From Bacteroidota bacterium (lineage in GTDB: Bacteria; Bacteroidota; Bacteroidia; AKYH767-A; 2013-40CM-41-45): a DNA stretch of 64,000 nucleotides. The position numbers and the translations under genes are program-made. The stretch is from positions 124,001 to 188,000 of the forward strand of contig JADJSV010000004.1 in the NCBI GenBank assembly GCA_016711505.1, written 5' to 3'. Under the pieces are notes generated by a model, which had not been told where the DNA came from, searched no databases, and saw only the letters and a list, made by a program, of their open reading frames with translations. This document shows positions 49,386 through 59,716 of this stretch, piece by piece; positions within the stretch are counted from its first letter, which is position 1; every line of letters begins with the position of its first letter.

Positions 49386-51253
49386 TTATTTAATTGATCC
49401 TTCTAATTTGGTGATGATATCGATTCCTTTTTGATAGATCGATTCATTGCTGTCAGCAATGCCACCGGCGAATCTTGCAAATTCACAACTATCAATTGTA
49501 TCGATAAATTGTTTTATGATCGACTCATCAACATTTTTAGCCGTCAATTCCGTCGCAACTTTTTCTTTTGACAGATCGGCAACAGGGATCTGAAGTTTGT
49601 CACCGATAAAGCCCCATAGCGCGCGGAACATTTCGTCAAGGAATTTATCTTTTTCGTTAGAACTGAGATATTTTTTTGCAGCACTGAGTCTTTTCATTGC
49701 TGCTTTATTTGCACGCTGACTCTTTACTAAAGAAACATTTCCCATTAATTTCTCATTTCTTCTTCTTACTCCAAGTAATACAAAGAAGAGTAGAGCAGGA
49801 GCTCCGATCAGACTATAGAAAAGAGGACTGCCAAAGATCGGATCCATTGATCTGCTAAAATCCGGAGTTTGTGTTTTAATAAACCGGATATCTTTTCCAA
49901 GTAGCTGAACATCGCTTCTCTGAACGTTGCCTGAAACTGTAACCGAATTGCCATCACCTTTTGTAACTTTCAGCATCATGTCCGGAAAATCAATTCCTAC
50001 ATACTGTTTCTTCTCAAGATCAAAATAAATAAATGAACTGATAGGAATTTTAAAATCTCCGGCATTGCGAGGGATGATCAGATATTCAAACGTCTTTGTA
50101 CCGGAAACACCTGAATTATTTGCATTGATGTTTGAATTCTCTTTCGGGTCATAACTTTCGAAATCAGGAGGGAAGGTGATTTTTGGAGATTCAACCAATT
50201 TGATATTCCCTTTTCCTGATATTTTTACTTTCAGCGTTACAGCTTCATTTGCTTTGGTTTCTTTTTTGTCCAGCGAAACTTCGCAAGATAGTCGTCCAAC
50301 TGCTCCTGAAAAGTCTACCGGTGCTCCTGCTGGAAGCGACTTTACAGCAATTTTAATGGGATCACTTTTCAAATTTACTTTTACGTCCCTTACGCTATTA
50401 TTGAAAAATGGATTATTGAAGAATGGGTCATTGAAAAACTGGCTGAATGGATCATTACTCTTTTGTTGCTGTTGTTTTTTAATTTGAACACGGGCAATTA
50501 CCTGTGCTTCCATTGGGTCAACAATAAGAGTTCCGGCGCGTTGTGGAAAAAGAACAATTTTTTTTATCTCAGCGACATTGTAACTTACTCCATCATATGT
50601 CTCAGGATGAAATTCGATTTGTTGTGGCAAAACAATTTCCTGTTGCCAGAAACCTGTGAATGAAGGGAATTTTGAAGGTGCGTAGTCAAGTATCGACATT
50701 TTAGTAAAGTATAGTTTATACGTTACAACAATGCCTTCTCCCTGATAAGAATTTGTTTTGTCGACAAATGCTTTTATAAAAACATTTTTACCTCCACCTT
50801 CAATTGTATTTTCTTGAGAGTTATTATTCTGTCCTTGGTTACCCTGGCTTTTAGCTTGCGGATTGCCTTTAGTTACTGTAATAGTTAATGGATTACTATA
50901 AATTTTACTGGACCCAACAGTGATCTCTGCAGCTCCAAATTTAAACACTCCTTCTTTTGTAGCTTGCAGAACATATGTAAATGAAATTGTTTGAGAAACG
51001 GACCCATTAATGATCTGCATCTGCTGACTTTGACTCGGCCCCATTACAACATTAAAATCCTGAAACGTAGGAGCCTTAAAGCCTTTACCGGAAGCATTCA
51101 ATGAATAAGTAATTTGTACCTGTTCACCGGTTGCGATTGTTGTAGCGGAAGCACTGGCAGTAAGTTTTTCATTCTGCGCTTTTATTGCGGTATGAAAACT
51201 AACATGAATATGACAAGATAAGAAAGAGTAATTCTTCCAAACAGATTTGTCAT
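49386..51253 (-). CDS. batD: BatD: membrane protein with oxygen-tolerance domain (single-base frameshift)
   Basis: Restored length is 622 residues. The ATG at 51253 opens a signal peptide (M-T-N-L-F-G-R then I-F-M-L-V-F-I-P-Q). The frame breaks at the TT at 51185-51186 (AA in the gene). One more A joins I-P-Q to I-K-A-Q-N-E-K-L-T-A-S-A, exactly what BatD N-termini look like. The long extracytoplasmic beta-domain region (to about 460) includes an N/Q- and F-rich segment, followed by one membrane helix and a cytoplasmic tail. BatD is thought to act in a membrane complex with BatA/BatB. Confidence 0.85.
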
Positions 51254-51293
51254 ATTTGATATATTTAAGTTCATTCTGATTTATCTTTATTAC

Positions 51294-52067
51294 TTACCAT
51301 TGTTTCTCAATAGAAATTTTGGTTCCTGCTTTCGTATTTATTTTTTTCTGCGTCTTCTTCTCGTCATTATTTAATGCCTGAAGAATTTTATCTGCATCTT
51401 CTTTTGAGATCTTATCTTTCTTTGCTTGATTTTGTTCGCCCTTTTCTTCTTTTGGTTTCTGTTCTTGATCTTTCTGTTGCTCTTGCTTCTGCTGGTCTTT
51501 TTTCTGCTGATCCTGATTTTGTTTTTGTTGATCTTGCTTCTGCTCTTTATTCTGATCCTTCTTGTCGTCTTTGTTCTGTTGTTGTTGCTGCTGTTGCAAA
51601 CGCGATTGAGCATAAGCGAGGTTGTACCTGGTATCGTTATCTTTCGGATTTGCTTTCAGAGCATTTTTATACGAATTAATACTTTCCTGGTATTTCTGTT
51701 CTTTGAGGAAAGCATTACCTAAATTATGATATATTTTTGAAACATCTTCCTTACTTAACGATTTTAACGCTCCTGCACTTTCATATTGCTTCGCTGCTTC
51801 GTCAAATTTGCCTTGTTTGAAATAGGCGTTGCCAAGATTATAACTTCCTTCCTTCACATTTTTACCTGATGTAATCGTCTTTCTATAGTTTACCTCAGCA
51901 TCAGTATATTTTTTTTGCTCGAATTGCTGATTTCCTTTTTTGATCAGGTCATAACTACTTTGTGCAATTCCATTTTGACTGAAAGCAATCATCAGAATGC
52001 CGAAAGTCAAAATGAACGACGATGTATATTTTATCACGAGCTTTTTCATCTGATTATTTTTTTTCAT
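51294..52067 (-). CDS. batC: BatC: TPR protein with Gln/Lys-rich tail
   Basis: This 257-residue protein has a signal peptide (F-S-Q-N-G-I-A-Q), three TPR units (residues 40-145), then a strongly biased segment of Gln, Lys, Asp and Glu (about 150-220). It ends in the S-I-E-K-Q-W motif usual in BatC. The biased segment may be a flexible, charged linker. The start could also be the ATG at 52049, which avoids a 14-base overlap with batB. Confidence 0.88.
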   Translation of the reverse strand: MKKNNQMKKLVIKYTSSFILTFGILMIAFSQNGIAQSSYDLIKKGNQQFEQKKYTDAEVNYRKTITSGKNVKEGSYNLGNAYFKQGKFDEAAKQYESAGALKSLSKEDVSKIYHNLGNAFLKEQKYQESINSYKNALKANPKDNDTRYNLAYAQSRLQQQQQQQNKDDKKDQNKEQKQDQQKQNQDQQKKDQQKQEQQKDQEQKPKEEKGEQNQAKKDKISKEDADKILQALNNDEKKTQKKINTKAGTKISIEKQW

Positions 52068-53091
52068 TGAAAAGATCCATTTGTTGAATCACTTTACTGC
52101 GTTTATTTGTGATCGTAAATTCGATCAGGAGTAATAACAGTCCTGCTGCAAGGAAATACTGAAAACGATCTTCGTAATCTGTGAATTGTTTTGTGCCAAA
52201 ACTCTTCTTATCCATTTTCTTTACCTGACCTAAAATTGTCTCCAGGCCATCATCACTATTGGAAGCTTGAATAAACTGACCTTTGCCTTCATTAGCAATT
52301 TGTTCTAAAGTTAAGGTTTCAAGTTTTGTGATAACTGTGTTGCCGGCATTATCCCGCATGAAGTCTGTTTGTATACCATTCTTGAAAACAGGAATTGGTG
52401 CACCATCGGGTGAACCCATTCCAATTGTATGAATGACTACTCCTTTTGCATGGGCCTGCTTTGCCGCTTCTATTGCATCGTCCTCGTGGTTTTCTCCATC
52501 TGTGATAATGATCAGAGCTTTGTGTTTATTGTCTTCTCCAACAAACGATTCAGTAGCAAGATCTATTGCACAACCAATACATGTTCCTTGTGTAGGTATC
52601 AGATCAGTGTCAATATTCGAAAGAAACAATTTAGCGGCAGCATAGTCAGATGTGATCGGTAACTGCACATAAGCCTGTCCTGCAAAAACGATCATTCCTA
52701 TTCTGTCGTTCTCTAGTTTATCAATTAATCTGCTGATCGATTGTTTGGATCTCTCCAGACGACTGGGTTTAATATCCTGCGCTTTCATTGAATTACTTAC
52801 ATCCAATGCAATGATGATATCAACTCCTTCACGCTTTACTTCTTCAAGTCTGGTTCCTATCTGCGGATTTGCACAAGCAATTACAATCAATGCAATTGCA
52901 AATAGAATTAAAACAAGCTTAGTGACAGGTTTTGTTTTGGAGACATTCGGTGAAAGTTTTTCAACTAACAATAAATCGCCGAATTTCTTTCTTGCTTTTT
53001 TCTTCCATCGAAGATTGTAGAAATAGACAATAAGTATGACAGGCAAGACTGCCAAAGCATACAGATATTCCGGATGTGCGAATCGAAACAT
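52054..53091 (-). CDS. batB: BatB: von Willebrand factor A membrane protein
   Basis: This 345-residue protein has two N-terminal helices, a vWA domain and a C-terminal helix. The metal-ion adhesion site D-V-S-N-S is at residues 97-101, with L-P-I-T-S-D-Y and T-D-G-E-N-H-E-D-D later. It is expected to face the periplasm and bind partner proteins through the metal site. One base separates it from batA. Confidence 0.92.
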   Translation of the reverse strand: MFRFAHPEYLYALAVLPVILIVYFYNLRWKKKARKKFGDLLLVEKLSPNVSKTKPVTKLVLILFAIALIVIACANPQIGTRLEEVKREGVDIIIALDVSNSMKAQDIKPSRLERSKQSISRLIDKLENDRIGMIVFAGQAYVQLPITSDYAAAKLFLSNIDTDLIPTQGTCIGCAIDLATESFVGEDNKHKALIIITDGENHEDDAIEAAKQAHAKGVVIHTIGMGSPDGAPIPVFKNGIQTDFMRDNAGNTVITKLETLTLEQIANEGKGQFIQASNSDDGLETILGQVKKMDKKSFGTKQFTDYEDRFQYFLAAGLLLLLIEFTITNKRSKVIQQMDLFNEKK

Positions 53092-53092
53092 T

Positions 53093-54088
53093 TTATGGCA
53101 GTTTTTTAAATAATGTGAATCTTAATAGTATGTCAAGTACAAGCAATAGGAGGGCACCTAAAGCAAGTGGATAAAATTCTTCTGTGTAATTATGAAATTC
53201 CGTTACATCAATTTTTGTCTTTTCCAGTTTGTCGATCTCTGAATAGATCTCTTTTAACTTTCCTGTATTCGTAGCACGGAAGTATTTCCCATCTGTTTCA
53301 CCAGCTATCTTTTTTAATACAGGTTCGTCGATCTGAACTTCTACATTCTGATATTGAATTCCAAAAGGTGACTTGACCGGATAAGGAGCCATTCCGCGGG
53401 TTCCAACTCCAATTGTATAAACCCGGATTCCGAATGTCTTTGCAATTTCACCAGCTGTTTCAGGTGCAATTGATCCGATGTTATTGACACCATCCGTAAG
53501 CAATATCACAACTTTACTTTTGGCCCTACTGTTTCTGATCCGGTTGACTGCTGTACCTAATCCTTCACCAATTGCAGTTCCATCTGCAAGAATTCCGGAT
53601 TGAATTCCGGCGAAAAGGTTTTTCAACACTGAATGATCTGTTGTGAGTGGACATTGAGTAAAACTTTCTCCTCCAAAAACAACTAATCCGATCCTGTCGT
53701 TAGGACGACTATCAATAAATTCCTCTGCAACTTTTTTGGCTGCTTCAATTCTGTTTGGTTTCAGATCTTCTGCAAGCATACTTGACGAAATGTCAAGTGC
53801 CATCATGATGTCAATTCCTTCTGTCTTAATATCACGTCCACTCAAACTTGATTGTGGACGAGCAAGCGCAACAATGGCTAATGAAAATGCTAGCAGCTTT
53901 AATACAAATGGGAGATAATGAAATCGTTGCCGGAATGATGGCCGCATACCATCGAAATTTTCAAATCCGGAAAACTGGATCTGCGTACGTTTTTTATTGA
54001 GGTAGAAAAAATAAAACGCTATCATTACCGGAATTAACAGGAATAACAGGAAGAAGTATGGATTTGCAAATTTAATTCCGTACATCAT
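53093..54088 (-). CDS. batA: BatA: von Willebrand factor A membrane protein
   Basis: This 331-residue protein has the same layout as BatB: two N-terminal helices, a vWA domain with D-I-S-S-S at 99-103, C-P-L-T-T-D-H and L-T-D-G-V-N-N, and a C-terminal helix. BatA and BatB probably arose by duplication and pair in the membrane. Its start overlaps the upstream gene by four bases. Confidence 0.92.
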   Translation of the reverse strand: MMYGIKFANPYFFLLFLLIPVMIAFYFFYLNKKRTQIQFSGFENFDGMRPSFRQRFHYLPFVLKLLAFSLAIVALARPQSSLSGRDIKTEGIDIMMALDISSSMLAEDLKPNRIEAAKKVAEEFIDSRPNDRIGLVVFGGESFTQCPLTTDHSVLKNLFAGIQSGILADGTAIGEGLGTAVNRIRNSRAKSKVVILLTDGVNNIGSIAPETAGEIAKTFGIRVYTIGVGTRGMAPYPVKSPFGIQYQNVEVQIDEPVLKKIAGETDGKYFRATNTGKLKEIYSEIDKLEKTKIDVTEFHNYTEEFYPLALGALLLLVLDILLRFTLFKKLP

Positions 54089-55068
54089 GATTTAGCCCCC
54101 TCACTTTTTTGCGGATCATTTACATTTGTAACCTGTACTGCCGGAATAGTTGAATTTACAAAATCATATGCATAGGCAATTGTCTGTTCGTTTTCCAAAG
54201 CGATCGGTTCTACTTTCGCAAATTTCACCATGTCGGCCAATTGAAGAATATACTGCAGTTTTTCTTTTTCACCGGCGCTTATTTGTTTTGGTCCGAATAA
54301 TTTCAAAGTCTCATCACTGGTTTGTTCCATTGCATGAATCCCGAATCGTTCTTCAATATATTCCCTTATCGAATCTGAAACTTCAATATGATACTTTTTC
54401 ACGAAACCATTCTGCCATAACTTTTGCTCTTCAATTGATTTAAGTTTCTGAATTGTTCTGATATGAGCAGGTGTCTTTGGTTTTGGTGGTGCTATTATTA
54501 CAACTTTTTTCCGTTTGGAGTAACGGATTGCGAGATAGATCAATCCTGCTATAAGTAAAAGTCCGCCGATCAGATATGGAAGTTTCTCTTTCCATGGATA
54601 AGGAACATTCATCAACGGTTTGATGTCTTTAATTTCTTTTGTAGTATCAACAGAAATTGTTCTTACTCCCATCAGCAAAGCTTCAGTAGTTAAAGTATCT
54701 GCTACGCTGTTTTTTAAATTTCTGACTAAAAATGGAAAAGGTGGTAAAACAAAAAAACCGGAGTCGAAAGAAGTAACTGTAAATTGCTGTCTTAATTTAA
54801 GTGGATTGGATGCAGGGACAGTATCTATTTTCCCTCTGTTCACAATCTCAAAATGATTAAAAGTGTCAGGCAAAACAGGAAAAAGTACTTCTGTATTTGG
54901 ATACGCAATAGCATTCAACTCCAGATGGAATTGTTCTCCGATACGGATCTGATTTGTATCGACCAATGCCTTTACGATTCCTTCTGAACTACTTGCATTT
55001 GTTTTTATACCGATGCAAATCAGAAAAAGGAAATTTACTATAATGAAATTTTTTATTTTCTTAAACAT
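54085..55068 (-). CDS. Bat operon BatD-like single-span membrane protein
   Basis: This 327-residue protein has a signal peptide, an Ig-like extracytoplasmic domain (residues 30-130), one membrane helix (about 165-185) and a 130-residue cytoplasmic part. It resembles a short BatD and occupies the usual slot between the DUF58 and batA genes in Bacteroidota. The function is unknown. It ends in a four-base overlap with batA. Confidence 0.8.
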   Translation of the reverse strand: MFKKIKNFIIVNFLFLICIGIKTNASSSEGIVKALVDTNQIRIGEQFHLELNAIAYPNTEVLFPVLPDTFNHFEIVNRGKIDTVPASNPLKLRQQFTVTSFDSGFFVLPPFPFLVRNLKNSVADTLTTEALLMGVRTISVDTTKEIKDIKPLMNVPYPWKEKLPYLIGGLLLIAGLIYLAIRYSKRKKVVIIAPPKPKTPAHIRTIQKLKSIEEQKLWQNGFVKKYHIEVSDSIREYIEERFGIHAMEQTSDETLKLFGPKQISAGEKEKLQYILQLADMVKFAKVEPIALENEQTIAYAYDFVNSTIPAVQVTNVNDPQKSEGAKS

Positions 55069-55079
55069 ACTTAAATTCT

Positions 55080-55958
55080 CTATTTACCTAATCGCCCGCG
55101 TTTTTTGAACAGATACATCAATGGTTGTACATATGATTGATCCGTTCTTACTTTAGCCTGATCAACACCGCTCTTTGCAAAAACCTCTTTCAGTCTTTTG
55201 TCATTCATCTCCCAGTTTCTCTTGTATAAAGCTCTGACTTTTGCATCAGATGTATCTACTACCAGTCTTTTTTCGGATTCAGAATCCTGTAACTCCATCA
55301 AGCCGATATCCGGCAATTCTGTTTCCCGTTTATCGTAGATCTGAAGAGCGACTACATCATGTTTTTTATTTGCAAGCTTTAATGCATCTTCAAACTTTGA
55401 ATCACGGAAATCAGAGATAACAAAACAAATGCATTTCTTCTTGATTACATTTACCATGTATCGAAGTGCTTCTGAAATATTTGTTTTTTTATGAAGTGGT
55501 TTAAATTCTATCAGCTCTCTTATGATCCTTAAAATATGAGACTTTCCTTTTTTAGGCGGAATGAACTTTTCTATAACATCACTAAAGAAAATAATTCCGA
55601 TTTTATCGTTGTTCTGAATTGCAGAGAAGGAGAGAACCGCACATAATTCGGTAATAAGATCTTTCTTGAATTGATTATGTGTTCCAAATGACTCAGAGCC
55701 GCTGACATCAACAACAAGCATTACCGTCAGTTCTCTTTCTTCTTCAAAAACTTTCACGAATGGATGACCAAACCGGGCAGTTACGTTCCAGTCGATCATT
55801 CTTATATCATCACCCGCTGTATATTCACGCACCTCACTAAAAGCCATTCCACGGCCTTTGAAAGCACTATGATATTCACCGGAGAAGATCTGAGAAGATA
55901 ATCCCCTCGTCTTGATCTCGATCTTGCGAACTTTTTTTAATAACTCGGTTGTTTCCAC
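55080..55958 (-). CDS. DUF58 domain protein of the bat operon
   Basis: This 292-residue cytoplasmic protein has the DUF58 core motif G-D-D-I-R-M-I-D-W-N-V-T-A-R (residues 50-65) inside a vWA-like fold. The metal site is V-D-V-S-G-S-E. DUF58 proteins pair with MoxR ATPases, which here is the next gene upstream. A 153-base, T-rich gap with a possible hairpin (56070-56100) separates it from moxR, so expression of the two parts may differ. Confidence 0.9.
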   Translation of the reverse strand: METTELLKKVRKIEIKTRGLSSQIFSGEYHSAFKGRGMAFSEVREYTAGDDIRMIDWNVTARFGHPFVKVFEEERELTVMLVVDVSGSESFGTHNQFKKDLITELCAVLSFSAIQNNDKIGIIFFSDVIEKFIPPKKGKSHILRIIRELIEFKPLHKKTNISEALRYMVNVIKKKCICFVISDFRDSKFEDALKLANKKHDVVALQIYDKRETELPDIGLMELQDSESEKRLVVDTSDAKVRALYKRNWEMNDKRLKEVFAKSGVDQAKVRTDQSYVQPLMYLFKKRGRLGK

Positions 55959-56111
55959 TTTTTTAATTAATAACTAAAAATGACTATTTAAATAGTGCTT
56001 TTTTATTTCTACTTATGACTTCTTTTTGTTTTTTTTGCTTTTTTCTTTTTGTTTTTTTGTCTTTCCTCGAAAGATTACGAATTGCGAAAGACAAAAACGA
56101 GAAACGAAACA

Positions 56112-57095
56112 CTAAGGAACCTCTACAGCATTCAATATCTCATTAATGATCGATTCACTGGTTACATTTTCTGCTTCTGCTTCGTATGTAACTCCGATTC
56201 TGTGGCGCATTACATCATGACAGATCGCTCTTACGTCTTCAGGGATTACATAACCACGACGTTTAATGAATGCATAGGCTTTGGCTGCAAGAGCTAAGCT
56301 GATACTTGCACGGGGTGAGCCACCATAACTGATCAGTTGTTTAAGGCTTCCTAAATTGTAATCTTGCGGTGAGCGTGATGCAAAAACAATGTCTACAATA
56401 TACTTTTCAATTTTTTCATCCATATAAACTTCACGGACTACGCTTCTTGCTTTTGTGATCTCTTCAATATTCACCATCGGTGATACTTTTGGAAAATCGT
56501 TGCTGATATTCTGACGAATGATAAGCTTTTCATCTTCTTTTGTCGGATAGCCGATCACAATTTTCAACATGAAACGATCGACCTGAGCTTCAGGTAATGG
56601 ATACGTTCCTTCTTGTTCGATTGGGTTCTGTGTTGCAAGAACTAAAAACGGTTCATCAAGTTTGAAAGTACTGTCACCAATTGTTACTTGTCGTTCCTGC
56701 ATAGCTTCCAGTAAAGCACTTTGCACTTTAGCGGGAGCACGGTTGATCTCATCTGCTAGAATGAAGTTTGCGAATATTGGTCCTTTACGAACTGTGAATG
56801 ATTCCTGTTTTTGATTATAGATCATTGTCCCAATTAAATCTGCCGGTAAAAGATCCGGAGTAAACTGGATACGACTGAATCTGGCATGGATAGCCGATGA
56901 AAGTGATTTGATCGCAAGTGTCTTTGCTAATCCGGGAACACCTTCAAGCAGGATGTGGCCATTCGCAAGCATGCCAATCATCAATCGCTCGGTCATGTAC
57001 TTTTGTCCAACAATGACTTTTCCTAATTCCATCATCAATAGCTCGACAAATGCTGACTCGCGATGAATTTTTTCGTTGATTTCTTTAATATCCAT
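56112..57095 (-). CDS. MoxR-family AAA+ ATPase
   Basis: This 327-residue AAA+ chaperone has Walker A G-V-P-G-L-A-K-T at residues 52-59, Walker B I-L-A-D-E-I-N-R-A-P-A-K-V-Q-S-A-L-L-E-A-M, and Q-N-P-I-E-Q-E-G-T-Y as sensor 1. MoxR proteins remodel partners that contain vWA domains; here these would be the DUF58 and BatA/BatB proteins. It is the first gene of the bat cluster. The 220 bases upstream hold no gene I can support. Confidence 0.94.
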   Translation of the reverse strand: MDIKEINEKIHRESAFVELLMMELGKVIVGQKYMTERLMIGMLANGHILLEGVPGLAKTLAIKSLSSAIHARFSRIQFTPDLLPADLIGTMIYNQKQESFTVRKGPIFANFILADEINRAPAKVQSALLEAMQERQVTIGDSTFKLDEPFLVLATQNPIEQEGTYPLPEAQVDRFMLKIVIGYPTKEDEKLIIRQNISNDFPKVSPMVNIEEITKARSVVREVYMDEKIEKYIVDIVFASRSPQDYNLGSLKQLISYGGSPRASISLALAAKAYAFIKRRGYVIPEDVRAICHDVMRHRIGVTYEAEAENVTSESIINEILNAVEVP

Positions 57096-57315
57096 GATAC
57101 TGAGACTTATTTTTTTTTCGGTTAATTGTTTATTACATTTTGTGTGCCTTTGTCACGCAATATGCCATGATTTGTAAAAGTAAAAGTGATCCCCCCGATT
57201 GTCTGAATAAATAAATTCTGTGTTGATTCAGAATGCAATTTTATTAAAAAATCAATGAATGCAATATGAATCGACTCGTTAAAAAATGTTAACAAGCCGT
57301 ATACAGTTTTACTAT

Positions 57316-58581
57316 TCAATAGAGTTTCTTTCCATATTTATTGAGCGTAACCAATAACACTGTAATTGCCAGTCCGGGGAATACAACGAGCCACCAAGCC
57401 ATAAAATTCTCTTTCGCAGCAAACATCAGTGTTCCCCATGTTACTGTACCTGCAGGAAGTCCAACACCAAGGAATGAAAGTCCTGTTTCAAGCAGAATTG
57501 CTGATGCAACACCGAATATCAATACAGTTATAATTACCGGTGAAATGTTCGGTAATATATGCTTAAATAGTATGTCTTTTATTCTTGTACCAATCGACTT
57601 TTCAGCAAGAATAAAATCTACTTCTCTTAGTTTCAATACTTCAGCTCTGGTGATTCGTGCTATATCTGTCCATGAAGTAAATCCGATGATCAGGATCAAG
57701 GTACTGATGGAAGGTCTGCTGATTGCAGCAATTGTGAGAATTAATACCATTCTTGGGAGTGAAAGGAATATTTCAATGATGCGCATGATTATAAAATCAA
57801 CGGGAATAGAAATACTTTCTGAAAAATAATTTTTCCCCGGAAATCTGATCTTCAAAAATAAAGGCCATAAAATTATTGAAAAGAATAATAAGATGGTTAG
57901 CAGCAGACTAATGATTCCTGTAAGGATAGAAAGTGAGAAGCTGGTTGAAACAAAATCTGATGGAAGTATGAAGGAATAATAATATGCAGGTATTACCGCA
58001 AGCAAAAAATAAACTGAAAAGATCCGTTGTGTTTTTAAATTATAATCACCCAGATATCCTGCTAATCCTCCAATGATAACTCCAAAAAATCCAGCGATGA
58101 ACATTGATGCAAATCCTATCCATAAGGATATCCTTGTACCATGAATCAATCCTGCTAATACATCTTCACCGCTTCTGGTTGTTCCCAGATGATGTCTTTG
58201 AAAAAAGGGAAGAACAACTTTTTCTCCCTGATCATTTATAAAGAACTGTTTGGAAAAGGGCGATGCGTAATTTCCATTCTCGAGATCTGACTGACCGGGT
58301 GACCATTGAACGAAAGTAAAAATGCTGAAATCAGATCTCAGATTTTTCCAGTCAATAGTTTCGGTTCTTATTTTTTCTTTTTGACCATCCTTGGTTATTA
58401 TTTCAAAATATGGATCTGAAGTGAAAGCAGGAAAATGTAAATTGCCATTGTATTTTATGATCAGAGGCTTTTCATTGGCAAGTACCGGAGCTAATAAGGC
58501 TATCAATAAATAGAATTTTAAAATGCCCGGAAGACGTTTAAAATTAAATTGAGAAATAAATCTAGCCGTTTTGTTTTTCAT
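57316..58581 (-). CDS. Peptide-type ABC transporter permease, OppC/DppC-like
   Basis: This 421-residue inner-membrane permease has an N-terminal helix and a large extracytoplasmic insert of about 110 residues. It then has H-H-L-G-T-T-R-S-G-E-D-V-L-A, the family start of the transport core. Five further helices contain the EAA-like loop (A-E-K-S-I-G-T-R-I-K-D-I-L-F-K-H-I-L-P). It overlaps the other permease by four bases. The insert makes it longer than typical OppC proteins. Confidence 0.9.
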   Translation of the reverse strand: MKNKTARFISQFNFKRLPGILKFYLLIALLAPVLANEKPLIIKYNGNLHFPAFTSDPYFEIITKDGQKEKIRTETIDWKNLRSDFSIFTFVQWSPGQSDLENGNYASPFSKQFFINDQGEKVVLPFFQRHHLGTTRSGEDVLAGLIHGTRISLWIGFASMFIAGFFGVIIGGLAGYLGDYNLKTQRIFSVYFLLAVIPAYYYSFILPSDFVSTSFSLSILTGIISLLLTILLFFSIILWPLFLKIRFPGKNYFSESISIPVDFIIMRIIEIFLSLPRMVLILTIAAISRPSISTLILIIGFTSWTDIARITRAEVLKLREVDFILAEKSIGTRIKDILFKHILPNISPVIITVLIFGVASAILLETGLSFLGVGLPAGTVTWGTLMFAAKENFMAWWLVVFPGLAITVLLVTLNKYGKKLY

Positions 58582-59675
58582 TTCATCTTATTTTGAAATG
58601 AAATTCTTGGATCGGCAACTGCATAAAGTATATCACTTAAAAGAAAACCAAGCATTGTAATAATACCGGTAAACAAAAATATAGTTATTACAACAGGATA
58701 ATCCTGAGAACTAATACTCTGAAATATCGTGAGGCCCATTCCCGGAATATTGAAGATCGTTTCAAGTACAACTGAACCACCGATTGCATAAGGAAAAACA
58801 TGACTGAAAATTGTTATCAATGGAAGTAAAGCATTTGGTAAAGCATGCTTGTATAAAATTCGCTTTTCATTGAGTCCTTTTGCTCTTGCTGTTCTTATAT
58901 AATCCTGTTTTAAAATATCACCAATTGTGCTTTTTACATTTCCTGTAAGAAATGCAAATGAACTATACGTATAGGTAATAGTTGGAATGATGAGATAGGG
59001 TAGCGTACTAAAGAAAATCTCAGTGGCAGATGATCCTGAATCAAATCCACCTGCGGGCATTACACCACTTGATGGAAATAAATTCATCATCTCCGGATTG
59101 CAAAATAAAAACATAAGAAACATGGCTACCCAGAAGGCAGGAATAGAAAATAATACCGTAAATAATAATGTGTAAAACCGGTCTTTTTTAGATCCCGGTA
59201 TCAATGCCAGTTTTAATCCTAGCGGAATACTGATGAGATAGGCAAAGAATATTGAAATAAAAGTAAAGAATAACGACCATCCTACTTTCGATTGAATAAT
59301 ATTGATAACAGGTTCGTTGGTCAGATAAGAGTTTCCAAAATTTCCACTAAAAATTCCTCTTGAACGATCATCACCAAACAACCATTTTGAGAATTGATTA
59401 TGGTAGTGAAACTCAACAGGAGGAATGATCGAATGCTTGTCGGAAAAAGTAAAGTAAAAGACCGGAAGATCTAATCCTAACCGGTGCTCTATTTCTGTTC
59501 TGACTTTATTATCGTTTTCTGAAGGAGAAGAAGAATTCATCTCGGGATGTTGCCCGGCCAGAATCTGATCAACCGGATCTCCCGGAGCATTCTTCAGCAA
59601 AAAAAATGAGAGAAGTACCAGGATAAACAATCCGGGTATAAATATCAAAATTCTTCTCAAGAGGTATTTCTGCAT
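58578..59675 (-). CDS. Peptide-type ABC transporter permease, OppB/DppB-like
   Basis: This 365-residue permease has six helices. L-L-R-R-I-L-I-F-I-P at the start, A-P-G-D-P and the EAA loop A-R-A-K-G-L-N-E-K-R-I-L-Y-K-H-A-L-P-N-A are typical of OppB. An extra extracytoplasmic loop after helix 1 (residues 40-115) is seen in some Bacteroidota members. It forms the channel with the OppC-like gene. Confidence 0.92.
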   Translation of the reverse strand: MQKYLLRRILIFIPGLFILVLLSFFLLKNAPGDPVDQILAGQHPEMNSSSPSENDNKVRTEIEHRLGLDLPVFYFTFSDKHSIIPPVEFHYHNQFSKWLFGDDRSRGIFSGNFGNSYLTNEPVINIIQSKVGWSLFFTFISIFFAYLISIPLGLKLALIPGSKKDRFYTLLFTVLFSIPAFWVAMFLMFLFCNPEMMNLFPSSGVMPAGGFDSGSSATEIFFSTLPYLIIPTITYTYSSFAFLTGNVKSTIGDILKQDYIRTARAKGLNEKRILYKHALPNALLPLITIFSHVFPYAIGGSVVLETIFNIPGMGLTIFQSISSQDYPVVITIFLFTGIITMLGFLLSDILYAVADPRISFQNKMK

Positions 59676-59716
59676 TTGTCAAATCTACTGAACCTCTAAA
59701 GTACTCTTTACAAAGG

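Noticed and set aside
57122..57319. 65-codon open frame upstream of moxR on the minus strand
   Set aside because: It needs a TTG start overlapping the OppC-like stop and has no recognisable features; it more likely lies in the bat promoter region.
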